From NCBI RefSeq assembly GCF_037080055.1, contig NZ_JBAOJI010000010.1, forward strand, positions 1 to 64,000: 64,000 nt of DNA, given 5' to 3'. This stretch comes from Halovenus sp037080055 (lineage in GTDB: Archaea; Halobacteriota; Halobacteria; Halobacteriales; Haloarculaceae). Made by a program: the position numbers and the translations under genes. The notes beneath the pieces are model-generated. The model did no database searches, was not told where the DNA came from, and saw nothing but the letters and a program-made list of their open reading frames with translations. Positions within the stretch are counted from its first letter, which is position 1; every line of letters starts with the position of its first letter. Shown piece after piece: positions 34,712 through 43,174 of this stretch.

Positions 34712-35014
34712 TCAGCGCTGGATATCCTGTTGTCGACCATCGGATGGGAACTGCCGATGACCTGTGTAGATCGGCGCAAACTCTCGAAGCCACCTTCGTG
34801 CACGGGTTTTGAAGTCGTTGGACACGTCGCTTTCAGCGAACAGTTGCAACCCGATATCGACCGTGTTTCGGAGTTTGAACGTGCCTGATTCACCGGTGTC
34901 TGGGTCGGTCACGGTGACGCGAGCGTACAGCGTATGCGTTTCACCGCTGCCTTCTTCCCACGTTTGCTTGACAGTCATGTCCATTGATTCGCGCCGCTGT
35001 TGCCGGTCAGTCAT
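34712..35014 (-). CDS. 100-residue protein, unknown
   Basis: It reads SGETHTLYARVTVTDPDTGE, then SGTFKLRNTVDIGLQLF and a helical KTRARRWLREFAPIY. Beta-strands then an amphipathic Arg-rich helix; no motif known. It faces the divergent gene at 35173 across a dyad (35091-35112). Between this gene and 34475 lies a short open remnant without ATG near 34497-34590, read on the minus strand as ATVENRVEFEPRDSDLL, that may be a gene fragment. Confidence 0.5.
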   Translation of the reverse strand: MTDRQQRRESMDMTVKQTWEEGSGETHTLYARVTVTDPDTGESGTFKLRNTVDIGLQLFAESDVSNDFKTRARRWLREFAPIYTGHRQFPSDGRQQDIQR

Positions 35015-35090
35015 GTACGCGTTTTTGTACGCGATTCAACCCTGTAAACGGGCGGTTTGTCAACAGCCTCAAAACTAGGTGTGCGGTGAA

Positions 35091-35112
35091 TACACAGTCC
35101 GGTGACTGTGTC
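35091..35112. promoter_or_regulatory. TACACAG/CTGTGTC dyad in a divergent promoter region
   Basis: TACACAG at 35091-35097 and CTGTGTC at 35106-35112, 8-bp spacer, between the divergent genes at 35014 and 35173. Same family as the dyads at 18975, 39901 and 47307. Confidence 0.5.
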
Positions 35113-35172
35113 CTTCTGGAGTGAGACGTATTCGGTGAAGACCCCGCCTCTTACCATTCCCGGCACCGAAAC

Positions 35173-36192
35173 ATGAAACGAGAAATGGATAACTCGCCTC
35201 GTGCGGATGATGATCAGGACGCCGCACCCACCAACGCAGACGTAGACTGTGTTCATCAGCACACTACGCAAGAGACTCCACAACAAACTGCGCTCAGAGG
35301 GTTGCACGGGCACGTCGGCAGTGACTGCTTGATACACAATTCAACAGGCGACGGTGGTACCCAAGCGACGCAAACGGAACTCTTGTTGATGAATGAATCA
35401 ACGTTACGTACTGCGTTGTTGCTGTATTTTGAAGGGCAATTATCTGACGAGACAACTGATGTTCGTACTGCTGACTCGGCACGTGAAGACTTTGATGATA
35501 GCGGGACGAGACAGCACCACGTCTCGCCGTCGTATTCACTGGTGGCGTACACGGTTGATTATGTCCGGTCTGGTGGTGCTCCGTTAACCGAGAACGTTCC
35601 AGGCAGTGGCTTACCGACTCGTCTCGAAGCACTTGAACAGCGACCGTATTTGCGTGTCGGTGATTTATCACTGAAAAATCAAGCGCATTGCGTGTACCCG
35701 GATTCACGACGATATGATAGCGAACAGGATCAACGTCAGCGGCAAGATAAGAAACAAGAGTACGATGTGGGCTCGGAGCGGTACACTGTCGGTGTTGTTT
35801 CGATAGCGTCTGACTTCGCGTTACGCGAGCTGGGGACGCGCGATGGATACCCGACGCACATCGATTTAGTCCGATCCGACGACGCTGAGACGGGGTTACT
35901 CAACGCGGATGATGTGTACGATCCCCGCGAGTGCGAGGGTGAGATTGGGCGGTACGCGGTGCAGAGTCGCATATCAGATGCGGTGTTGTGGCGGCGAGAG
36001 AGCTACGAAGACTCTCCGCCTGTTCATCGTGATGAAGGGCTTTCAGCGCCGCCTCGCGGTGAATTAGCTGCTACTGACGTGAACGGAGTATCTCAGCGAG
36101 CCGTGAAACGGTGGTTGTTAGATATGCGCGCGGTTGTTCAGCGCCAGTACGAGTTCGGGTGCGGGTGCAAAAGCACTGTCGTCGTCGTTTGA
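35173..36192 (+). CDS. 339-residue protein of unknown function
   Basis: A polar N-terminal third, then LLLMNESTLRTALLLYFEGQ, YSLVAYTVDYVRSGGAPL, SERYTVGVVSIASDFALREL and EIGRYAVQSRISDAVLWRRE. These suggest an alpha/beta domain with a final helix (QRAVKRWLLDMRAVVQRQYE). No motif known. The next stem-loop repeat begins about 150 bp past its stop. Confidence 0.5.
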   Translation: MKREMDNSPRADDDQDAAPTNADVDCVHQHTTQETPQQTALRGLHGHVGSDCLIHNSTGDGGTQATQTELLLMNESTLRTALLLYFEGQLSDETTDVRTADSAREDFDDSGTRQHHVSPSYSLVAYTVDYVRSGGAPLTENVPGSGLPTRLEALEQRPYLRVGDLSLKNQAHCVYPDSRRYDSEQDQRQRQDKKQEYDVGSERYTVGVVSIASDFALRELGTRDGYPTHIDLVRSDDAETGLLNADDVYDPRECEGEIGRYAVQSRISDAVLWRRESYEDSPPVHRDEGLSAPPRGELAATDVNGVSQRAVKRWLLDMRAVVQRQYEFGCGCKSTVVVV

Positions 36193-36344
36193 AGCCCCCG
36201 TGTTTGTGAGCGAGAAAACCACCAGTGACGGTGACAGGAGCGATGATCATCGTACCGCCAGTCAGCTACTGTGCCTGTGTATCCGGGGTGTGAGGCGGTT
36301 CCGCCGGGGTAGCGGGTATGGGCATTTCAATACGAGGTGGGCCT

Positions 36345-36394
36345 TACAGGCGGTCGAGGCGGCTGCCTCGGGGTCAAGCCCCGAAGCGGATCAC
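36345..36394. repeat. Stem-loop family member
   Basis: ACAGGCGG at the left edge, then TGCCTCGGGGTCAAGCCCCG with a CGGGG/CCCCG stem, and GATCAC at the right. The loop reads TCAAG, the complement of the CTTGA found in the sister copies when aligned by their ACAGGCGG edge. Confidence 0.5.
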
Positions 36395-36951
36395 GGATAG
36401 ATGAGATCTCCCGATCGTTCGAGGGCAGTATACGCCGAGACAATGCGCTCGCGTTCGTTTGAATCGGTCACACCAGCCAACGTGTGACGGTAACTCCGAT
36501 CTTCGAGGATGTCGATGAGTCCGGTCCAGTCGTCATGGTCGATTTCGGCGTACGCGTCGACTTTGATGCATTTGAGTTCGGTTTCCTCGCCATTAACCAG
36601 TGTTGTGGTGAACATTCCGCATCCGGGCGTTGCGTGGGCAAGGTACACTCGCCCGAATTCGTCGTGTGCGAGCAGGTATCCGCCGACTTCGGTGAATTCA
36701 GCGTAGTTGTTGAGCGCGCCTTTACCGGTGTTACTTTCTTGTTGCGGGACATCTTCGGGGTTTGCAGATCGACCGGTTTCATAGTCGACAAGCCCGAAAA
36801 TCCCGTTTTCGATGAAGTCGTCGATCACGGGTTGCGGGTATTGTGGGCCGCCGCCATCAGTGTCGCCGCGGTTTGGAGCGACGCGGTTGGTAAGAACAAT
36901 TGCGCCGTTGTGCTGGGCACGCCGGACTTCGGGGGCATTTGTGCGCGACAT
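36391..36951 (-). CDS. 186-residue protein of unknown function
   Basis: It has a compact alpha/beta sequence (YPQPVIDDFIENGIFGLVDY, YAEFTEVGGYLLAHDEFGRV, FTTTLVNGEETELKCIKVDA, DWTGLIDILEDRSYRH). No family is recognised. The TATA element at 36976-36984 is centred 29 nt before the ATG at 36951, which argues for that start and against the ATG at 36975, which would sit on the promoter. Confidence 0.6.
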   Translation of the reverse strand: MSRTNAPEVRRAQHNGAIVLTNRVAPNRGDTDGGGPQYPQPVIDDFIENGIFGLVDYETGRSANPEDVPQQESNTGKGALNNYAEFTEVGGYLLAHDEFGRVYLAHATPGCGMFTTTLVNGEETELKCIKVDAYAEIDHDDWTGLIDILEDRSYRHTLAGVTDSNERERIVSAYTALERSGDLIYP

Positions 36952-36975
36952 GCAATCGTTATCGAGTGAGCTCAA

Positions 36976-36984
36976 TTATATAAA
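36976..36984 (-). promoter_or_regulatory. TATA box for the gene starting at 36951
   Basis: TTTATATAA on the minus strand, about 29 nt from the ATG; leaderless layout. Confidence 0.6.
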
Positions 36985-37128
36985 CATGGCGTTTTAAGTA
37001 CTATTTCGGCGTTTTAGGGCTTCCTGCGCCTATTTTGTTGGGATTAAGGGGGGAGTTGTGGGTGAAGGTTCCGCGTTCATCTATCGAAAAACCCCTCGTT
37101 TAAGTGAATGGGGATGATAACAATAGAC

Positions 37129-37542
37129 ATGGGAGAACTCGACGAAACCCACTTCAGCGACATCGGCGGCGCACACCTCGACATAACCCTCTACGACGGC
37201 GAATGGACAATCATCCCAATGGACGACGCCGATCACGACGAAACGTACACAGTTGAAGCGGAGATCGCAGACGACAGCGAGCAATGGGTTGCCGTCATCA
37301 ACGGCCCCGACGACACTTACCAGTACGATCGAGAGTTCATCGTCCACAACAATGACGACGTAACGCGCCGTGATTACGAATCAAAAGGCAGAGCATACGT
37401 CAGCGACGGCGACATCATCGAAGTTGTGCAGAAAATCGGCGGTGAACGAACCGACCAGTTCTTCAGAATCAACGGCTTCGATCTCGATCACATCCAACAG
37501 CCGTCGTTCGACAGCGAATCACCACACCCAACCCTTGGATAG
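37129..37542 (+). CDS. 137-residue protein of unknown function
   Basis: Acidic beta-rich protein: HLDITLYDGEWTIIPMDDAD, TYTVEAEIADDSEQWVAVIN, DIIEVVQKIGGERTDQFFRI. A GTTTAAGTG box about 31 nt before the ATG at 37129 supports this start instead of 37108. No motif known. It converges with the repeat-protein gene ending at 37562. Confidence 0.55.
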   Translation: MGELDETHFSDIGGAHLDITLYDGEWTIIPMDDADHDETYTVEAEIADDSEQWVAVINGPDDTYQYDREFIVHNNDDVTRRDYESKGRAYVSDGDIIEVVQKIGGERTDQFFRINGFDLDHIQQPSFDSESPHPTLG

Positions 37543-37561
37543 CGCTGTGGCAACCACGTGT

Positions 37562-38143
37562 TCACTCCACGCCTGCTTGCTGTTTTGCCTCAGTCCATGA
37601 GCCGACGCGATCAATCACAGTCACGCTCGACGGATCGATCGGCCGTCGATGATCATCATACGCAGCGCACGTCAAGTTGCCGTCGACGCGCTCAGCAACG
37701 ACTCGCACCGAATCAACACAGCCATCCGCAGAAATCGGGATCATGTGTTGTGGAGGCAAGTCAGCTGCTTGCTTCGCTTCGGTCCAAGAGCCGAAGCGAT
37801 CCTTGTAAACTGAGACGGAATACGAGCCGACTTCGTGATAGTACGCGTTGTCAACGCGGTGTTGGCTGCCGGCTTTCTCTGCCGTTGCGCGTAAATCGGC
37901 GAGCAGTTCGTCCGTCGTGAGTCGCGGGCCTTCAGATGTCTTTGACGAGATTTCTAAGCCGAGTTCGTGTTTCATCTCGTTCCAGGAGCCGAAGCGATTA
38001 ACAACCGTCTTTCGAGTGTGTTCACCGTGTTCGCGGTACTCGGTTTTTGTGAGCGGGCCGTCGACGCGATCAGCGGTTTGTTTAATATCTGCGATGAGAT
38101 CGTTGGTGGGGACGCGTTGCCCGTTGGATGTGTGTGTTGTCAT
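37562..38143 (-). CDS. Homing-endonuclease-associated repeat protein (three repeats)
   Basis: The 193 residues consist of three copies of a repeat of about 50 residues with the pattern D(L/I)xxxAxxVDGxLTxxxYxxHG, then xxSxxTVxxRFGSWxEAKxxxG. This is the homing endonuclease associated repeat (HNH_repeat), a small helix-turn-helix-like unit thought to bind DNA. No HNH or LAGLIDADG nuclease domain is attached. It lies 26 bp downstream of a six-repeat paralogue and resembles the last three repeats of the 255-residue protein at 45739. Confidence 0.8.
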   Translation of the reverse strand: MTTHTSNGQRVPTNDLIADIKQTADRVDGPLTKTEYREHGEHTRKTVVNRFGSWNEMKHELGLEISSKTSEGPRLTTDELLADLRATAEKAGSQHRVDNAYYHEVGSYSVSVYKDRFGSWTEAKQAADLPPQHMIPISADGCVDSVRVVAERVDGNLTCAAYDDHRRPIDPSSVTVIDRVGSWTEAKQQAGVE

Positions 38144-38169
38144 TGGTTGGTGATTGTGGATGTGGGTAG

Positions 38170-39363
38170 TTATGTGTCTGGGTCTGGGTCTGTGTCTCCG
38201 TGTCTGCTCGGGCTGTGCGGTGAGGTAAGGCCGAGTTCATGTTTCATCTCGTTCCACGACCCGAAGCGATTCCATATCGGCGTGTGACTGTACTCGCCGT
38301 GTTCGCGGTACTCGCGTTGTGTGAGCGGGCCGTCGACCTCGCTGGCGACGCGGTGTAAGTCTTCGGTAAGGTCATCGGTTGCAATGTACGGTCCCGCGAG
38401 TTCAAGCCCGAGTTCGTCTTTCATGTCGTTCCACGACCCGAACAGACTGTTGACGGTACCATCGCTGTACTCGCCGTGCTCGTCGTACTCTGCGACGGTA
38501 AGCGGGCCGTCGACCTCGCTGGCGACGCGGTTAATATCAGCTGCGATGTCGCTGGTTGTGACTTCTGGACCGTCGCTGACGGACTCGACCACATCGCCAA
38601 CCGCGTTGCATACGTCGTTCCAACTGTCGAAGTGCATCATGATCGTTGCGGCGGTGTACGCGCCGTGATCCAAGTACTCTGCGAGCGTGAGCGCGCCGTC
38701 GATCTCGCTGGCGACGCGTTCAATGTCGGTTATGAGGTCGTCGACAGTGACTGACGGGTGGCGGTCAGTCACGCCGGCTTCGCGTTTCGCGTCGGTCCAC
38801 GACTCGAACCGGCGCTTGACCGTGTATGAACTGTACTCGCCGTGTTCGTCGTATTCGGCTCGGGTGAGCGGGCCGTTAATCTCCTCGAAGACGCGTTGCA
38901 AGTCTTCGATTAGTTCCTCGGTTGCAATGTACGGCCCTGTGACTTCGAGGCCGAGTTCGTGTTTCATCCCGTTCCAAGAGCCGAAGCGATTCCGTATCGT
39001 CGTGCGACTGTACTCGCCGTGTTCGTCGTACTCGCTTTTTGTGAGCGGGCCGTTAATCTCCTCGAAGACACGGTGTAAGTCTTCGATTAGCTCCTCAGTT
39101 GCAATGCGCGGTGAAGTTGCAATGCGCGGTGAGACTGTAAGGCCGAGTTCGTGTTTCATCCCGTTCCAGGAGCCGAAGCGATTCCGTATCGTCGTGTGAC
39201 TGTACTCGCCGTGCTCGTCGTACTCTGCGACGGTAAGCGGGCCGTCGACCTCGCTGGCGACGCGTTTGATGTCCTCGGTGAGATCGTCGGCACCGTCGTC
39301 GGTGAAGAGGGTACGTTGAGCGGACGGTTCGAGAGTGCCGTGCGGTGTGTCGTGTTCAGGCAT
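38170..39363 (-). CDS. Homing-endonuclease-associated repeat protein (six repeats)
   Basis: After an N-terminal lead (MPEHDTPHGTLEPSAQ), six repeats of 48-60 residues follow, each with DGPLTxxEYDEHGEYS and FGSWNxMKHELGL. Repeats 1, 2, 5 and 6 are nearly identical, and the DNA shows long matching blocks (for example GAGTTCGTGTTTCATCCCGTTCC- or CATCTCGTTCC-containing blocks near 38.2, 38.95 and 39.15 kb), so the gene can change repeat number by recombination. A small in-frame duplication (PRIATSPRIATEE) lies between repeats 1 and 2. The protein would form an extended DNA-binding array. No catalytic domain is present. Confidence 0.82.
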   Translation of the reverse strand: MPEHDTPHGTLEPSAQRTLFTDDGADDLTEDIKRVASEVDGPLTVAEYDEHGEYSHTTIRNRFGSWNGMKHELGLTVSPRIATSPRIATEELIEDLHRVFEEINGPLTKSEYDEHGEYSRTTIRNRFGSWNGMKHELGLEVTGPYIATEELIEDLQRVFEEINGPLTRAEYDEHGEYSSYTVKRRFESWTDAKREAGVTDRHPSVTVDDLITDIERVASEIDGALTLAEYLDHGAYTAATIMMHFDSWNDVCNAVGDVVESVSDGPEVTTSDIAADINRVASEVDGPLTVAEYDEHGEYSDGTVNSLFGSWNDMKDELGLELAGPYIATDDLTEDLHRVASEVDGPLTQREYREHGEYSHTPIWNRFGSWNEMKHELGLTSPHSPSRHGDTDPDPDT

Positions 39364-39417
39364 ACGTAAAGTGTGTACGCGTGTTCTTGCAGTGATGCGA
39401 TAGGTGGGGTGTGCGGA

Positions 39418-39804
39418 TTATTGCATGTCGGCGAGCGACACTGCATTGTCGCTCGTAATCGGGGTTTTCGACGGGATTTCCACGACGCGCCGGACGATGA
39501 TGTTGTCGAATGGTTTTTTCTCGCGGTCATGTAATGGTCCGGTGCGCAGCGTAACGGTGTAATCGGTGGTGCCGCTGAATCGGCCATCACAATGCCGCAC
39601 GAAGCAGAGTTGATCTCCGTTTTGCAAGTCAACGATGATGCGAGTTGGACCGTGCCGGTCTGTTTGGTGGTCGATGTTTTTGACGCGGTATTCGGCGTGG
39701 TCAATTGTGACGGTGATGGTGGTTGGGGCGTCTGCGTTCGATTTCAGTTTGTTGTAGGCCGCTTCGAGTTGATGTCGTGTGGTAACGGCGGTTTCGAGAT
39801 TCAT
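39418..39804 (-). CDS. 128-residue protein of unknown function
   Basis: TTRHQLEAAYNKLKSNADAP, then TTITVTIDHAEYRVKNIDH and TRIIVDLQNGDQLCFVRH, TDYTVTLRTGPLHDREKK. A short helix followed by a small beta fold. A GTTTAAGTAC box lies about 42 nt upstream, with a GGAGGGGG and AGAGGAGAG purine run before the ATG that could serve as a ribosome binding site. Confidence 0.55.
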   Translation of the reverse strand: MNLETAVTTRHQLEAAYNKLKSNADAPTTITVTIDHAEYRVKNIDHQTDRHGPTRIIVDLQNGDQLCFVRHCDGRFSGTTDYTVTLRTGPLHDREKKPFDNIIVRRVVEIPSKTPITSDNAVSLADMQ

Positions 39805-39899
39805 ATTGTCTCTCCTCTATGAATTTCTTCCCCCTCCTGTGTACTTAAACAAGGAGTTTCTCGTTAGACCCTCCTTTTCGGCGTTTGAAATTGGAATGC

Positions 39900-39976
39900 A
39901 TACACAGCCCGCGGGCCGAGCTGTGTATCACGGTGCAAGGCGACTGTCTCGGGGCTTGACCCCGGGAGAGGTTCAC
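39900..39976. repeat. TACACAG dyad plus stem-loop family member
   Basis: TACACAG at 39901-39907 and CTGTGTA at 39921-39927 flank a GCCCGCGGGC palindrome. Directly after it, GTCTCGGGGCTTGACCCCGG (39945-39964) forms the CGGGG/CCCCG stem with a CTTGA loop, and GGTTCACC follows. Two repeat families are joined here. The rest of 39805-40178 has no gene; an ACACACCCCAGTGTCCGCAA element lies near 40066-40085. Confidence 0.55.
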
Positions 39977-40178
39977 CACGTCACAAATCTCCCGAAGATT
40001 GAAGGCTAGACCGCACTGCCCCTCAGGCCGTCCTCACCGAACCCCTCTGGGTGCGCTGTCGGAACACACCCCAGTGTCCGCAAACACTCCGGGCCTCTCA
40101 TTGCCGCCGCGACCGGAACTCAAGACGACACACCGCACGGAACCGACGATTTCCTTCGATGTCCCACGCAGTCAGTTT

Positions 40179-42512
40179 TCAAAGCGAATCTGTTGCTAAC
40201 GGCTGGATACGGTACGGATCATCCCACTCAACCAGCGCCAGCGTCACGTCACCCGGTGACACCCCGTCTGGAAGCGAGTTTAAATCAGATAACGCTACGC
40301 GGACTTCGCGCGTCTCACCGGGTTGGAGAGTCGTCACCATCTCCCCCCACGACGACACTGCGCTCGGAGCGTACGCTCGAACTTGCGCGAATCGCCCCGG
40401 GTCATACGACGATGGCACCGACGCGGACACGGTTAATTCAGCACCAGTCTCGCACTCAGTAACCGTCACGTCAGCATCGCCCGGCGCGATAGTAGAGCTG
40501 ATCGAAGTAAGTTCAACGCGCTGTACGTCTTCGCTGGAGACTCCACCGGTCGGGACATCAGCTGCGAACATTACTGTAACCGTGTCCCCACTCGTCAATT
40601 CTCGATCTTCGAGTTCAACTGTGAGCGTCTCGACCGTCAACGGGTCTACGTCATCGATGTGGTCATCAGTTCGCACACGTGTTCCGTTCACCGACACGAC
40701 GAGCCGGTACGCAGCGGTATCAGTGGTTCCCGACGCCGGCGTCGTCGTCGCTGTTGTTGGTGTTGGCGGCGTGTCCGGGACCACAGCACGGACAGTCACC
40801 GCGTCAGCACCGCGATCCGGCCCGGACACGTCAGCGAATGCGATGCCTGACACGACTGTACACGCAGTAGCTTCAACGTCATCGAGGGATGCCCAGTCAG
40901 CAGGGTACAGTTGTGCTTCGACTGTCTCACCGAGTGATAAGACACGTGAGTTGATCCTGTGCGTTGCAGTCCCGTTCGCACCGGCTTGCGGCCAGCCGAG
41001 ATCTACTCCCCACGCTCCACCGCCGGTTTCCGGCATCAGTCGAGTTCGCCCGTCACCGAACGATTGTGAGACGGTACGGTTGATCGTTACGTGATCAGAT
41101 CCGACGAGAACCGGTTCTGTGAACCCGATTTCCGCACCGGTCGTCGTTGTTTCGTCGTTGCACCGCGCCTGCAAGTTTGTTCCATCGTCGAATTCATCGA
41201 TCAGCCGCGATTGCGGTGACGTGTCACTGGGAGTTGTGTATCGGGCGGCTGTCTCCGACACGGATGCTTTATTCACGCTGATGTCGTTGTGGCGGGCGTG
41301 GAACAGGAGTACGTCCTCGATGATGTCACTGGAGTAATTGTGCCCGATGCCGTCGTAGACGCGGATTTGAGAGTTTGATCCGACGCGGTCGTGGATCATT
41401 TCGCTGATAACCATCCGTTCTTCCTGCATGTCGTCACCGTAGATGCGGCGGGCTTTCGCGGCTTCGTCGCGGTCCCACACGTCCGGGTACGGCAGCGTAT
41501 CGTCGTTCGGTGATTGTTCGAGCGCGCCCATGTAGCACAATTTCGGCGTGTCTACCCAGTCGCTGCGGTTGAATTCCGAGCCGGTGAGCGACGCAACGTC
41601 ATTAACGCCGATTTGGTAATTCAACTGTTCACCGCGGTACTCGGTGACTGGCAGCGTTACCATGCCGTTGATCGCGCCGGCTGTCACGCTCGCAACGCGG
41701 TCGGGGTGGAGGATCGTGAAGTTATCGACGAAGTCCCCGGACGCAGAGAAGCCGTTGAACATGGCGTCGCGCGGCGTCGTGATGTCGGCGGTATCGTCGA
41801 GGATGGTTCTGGCGGTGTCAAGCATACTGATGAGTTGCAAATCAACACGCTCGAATTTCCCATCGTCGATGTGCATCGTGTTCGTGTCCAGCGATTGCAC
41901 GAATTTGTTGTCCCATTTGCCGCTCGTCGGGTTCGGGAAGACGGGCACGAGTAATGCGCAGCCGAGTTCGTCGGCGAGGGTGCGTTGCCGTCCGCGCGTC
42001 ACCATGCGCCGTCCTACATCGACGTGGACTTCGAGGTTGTCGTCGCCGGAGCCTTGGTTCACCGGTTCGACGAGCAAGGGTTTGTTGTCGGGGCCTGTGT
42101 CTGCGGCGATGTCCTCATCGGCTGGGGCGTACAGGAAAAATGGGAAGTTGTGGTCGTCGTCGTCGGTTGGTCGGTAAAGCATGGGTTCACCGCGTTGCAC
42201 GTCAGGGCCGCGGTCGGCGTCGTCGTCGGTGTCCGTGTCTGTGTTGGGATCGTCTGTGCGTGCTTGTGTTGTGTTGGTGGGCTCGTCGTCGGCGCTGGCG
42301 GCCGTGCTGGTGTTGTTTGTCCTGGATGTGAGGAACGATGCTGCGAGCGTGGCTGTTGCAGCTCCGCCGGCGATTCCAAGAATGGTTCGCCGAGTGAGCA
42401 CGGGACTACGCGGTGGTGAAGAGGTGGTTTGTGAGCGATCAGTGTGAGGTGCGTTGGTGTCGGCGTGGTCGCTGTTGCTGTCGGTGTCGGCGTCGTTGTG
42501 GGTGTCGCCCAT
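40179..42512 (-). CDS. Secreted alpha/beta-hydrolase-like protein with Tat signal
   Basis: The 777 residues have a Tat signal (LTRRTILGIAGGAATATLAA, RR at 41-42) after a polar lead, an acidic Thr/Asp-rich spacer, and an alpha/beta hydrolase domain. The nucleophile elbow is FNGFSASGDF near residue 255 (G-x-S-x-x-G) and the His is probably GIGHNYSSD. PNKP-like LLVEPVNQGSGDDN and LGCALLVPVFPNP match esterase/PHB-depolymerase-like families. The C-terminal 300 residues are beta-rich modules with Thr/Val repeats, likely surface-binding. It could act on envelope polymers or on host surfaces; no substrate can be named. Confidence 0.72.
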   Translation of the reverse strand: MGDTHNDADTDSNSDHADTNAPHTDRSQTTSSPPRSPVLTRRTILGIAGGAATATLAASFLTSRTNNTSTAASADDEPTNTTQARTDDPNTDTDTDDDADRGPDVQRGEPMLYRPTDDDDHNFPFFLYAPADEDIAADTGPDNKPLLVEPVNQGSGDDNLEVHVDVGRRMVTRGRQRTLADELGCALLVPVFPNPTSGKWDNKFVQSLDTNTMHIDDGKFERVDLQLISMLDTARTILDDTADITTPRDAMFNGFSASGDFVDNFTILHPDRVASVTAGAINGMVTLPVTEYRGEQLNYQIGVNDVASLTGSEFNRSDWVDTPKLCYMGALEQSPNDDTLPYPDVWDRDEAAKARRIYGDDMQEERMVISEMIHDRVGSNSQIRVYDGIGHNYSSDIIEDVLLFHARHNDISVNKASVSETAARYTTPSDTSPQSRLIDEFDDGTNLQARCNDETTTTGAEIGFTEPVLVGSDHVTINRTVSQSFGDGRTRLMPETGGGAWGVDLGWPQAGANGTATHRINSRVLSLGETVEAQLYPADWASLDDVEATACTVVSGIAFADVSGPDRGADAVTVRAVVPDTPPTPTTATTTPASGTTDTAAYRLVVSVNGTRVRTDDHIDDVDPLTVETLTVELEDRELTSGDTVTVMFAADVPTGGVSSEDVQRVELTSISSTIAPGDADVTVTECETGAELTVSASVPSSYDPGRFAQVRAYAPSAVSSWGEMVTTLQPGETREVRVALSDLNSLPDGVSPGDVTLALVEWDDPYRIQPLATDSL

Positions 42513-42589
42513 GTTTGAACTGTGCGGGTAGACGAGGGTAAAACGTGGTTTTTTGTTCAGGGAGTCAGTCGCGGAGTGTAGCTAGCACG

Positions 42590-42712
42590 TAGCGTGCGGG
42601 GGTGTGTAGTGTGCGCCCCGAGGGGTTGTGCTGCGAGTTCTAATGGGTTTGAGCGGCAGGTGAACTGCCTTGGGGTCAAGCCCCGAGGCACTCGGCCTGC
42701 CCCGCCTGTAGA
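42590..42712. repeat. Joined 24-bp-unit repeats and stem-loop member
   Basis: GGGGGTGTGTAGTGTGCGCC and AGGGGTTGTGCTGCGAGTTC (about 42597-42640) are two units of the family found as arrays at 47.8 and 48.7 kb. They are followed by the stem-loop CTTGGGGTCAAGCCCCGAGG and the edge CCCCGCCTGTAG at 42712. On the minus strand a short frame ends SGLDPKAVHL, as seen at some haloarchaeal TnpB 3' ends, which suggests a relic of an IS1341-type end. The rest of 42513-42881 has no gene. Confidence 0.45.
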
Positions 42713-42881
42713 TGTACGACCGACACAGGCCGCCAACAGCAACAAGTCTAGTGCGCCTCACGTTCACCCCGCCATGTCCGCAGTTATTCGGTGGACTAAT
42801 CCCCGGACTGAGCAGGTGTCGACCGGCGGTTGTTTACTTAGTAGCTCCCACTAAGAACCAACGACCGCAGAAAGGACGGAT

Positions 42882-43169
42882 TCAGTCGTGCGTGGCCCCG
42901 GAAATCGCGTCAGGGACTCGTGTCAGTGACTTTTCTTCGGCACTCTCGTAATCGACTTCTTCGGCGCTCTGCTGCACAATATCGACCTTGACTACCGTGC
43001 GCTCGGCTACGTTTTCCTCTGTTGTCGAAGCGTAGAGGACGCCCCTTTCGTCTTCAGCAAATGCCAACTCGGAGAGTCGGTTGACGCCCGTCTGTTCAAG
43101 GATTGCTGCACTGAGATCGTCTGGTGTCTGAGCCTGTTTGTCTGCCGTGGTGTCGGTGTTTTCATCCAT
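42882..43169 (-). CDS. 95-residue protein, third gene of a three-gene unit
   Basis: DDLSAAILEQTGVNRLSELA, then DERGVLYASTTEENVAERTV and VKVDIVQQSAEEVDYESAEE. Alpha then beta composition, no motif known. I use the ATG at 43169; a GTG at 43178 would overlap the upstream stop. Directly downstream of the 393-residue gene and probably cotranscribed. Confidence 0.55.
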   Translation of the reverse strand: MDENTDTTADKQAQTPDDLSAAILEQTGVNRLSELAFAEDERGVLYASTTEENVAERTVVKVDIVQQSAEEVDYESAEEKSLTRVPDAISGATHD

Positions 43170-43174
43170 TGTTC

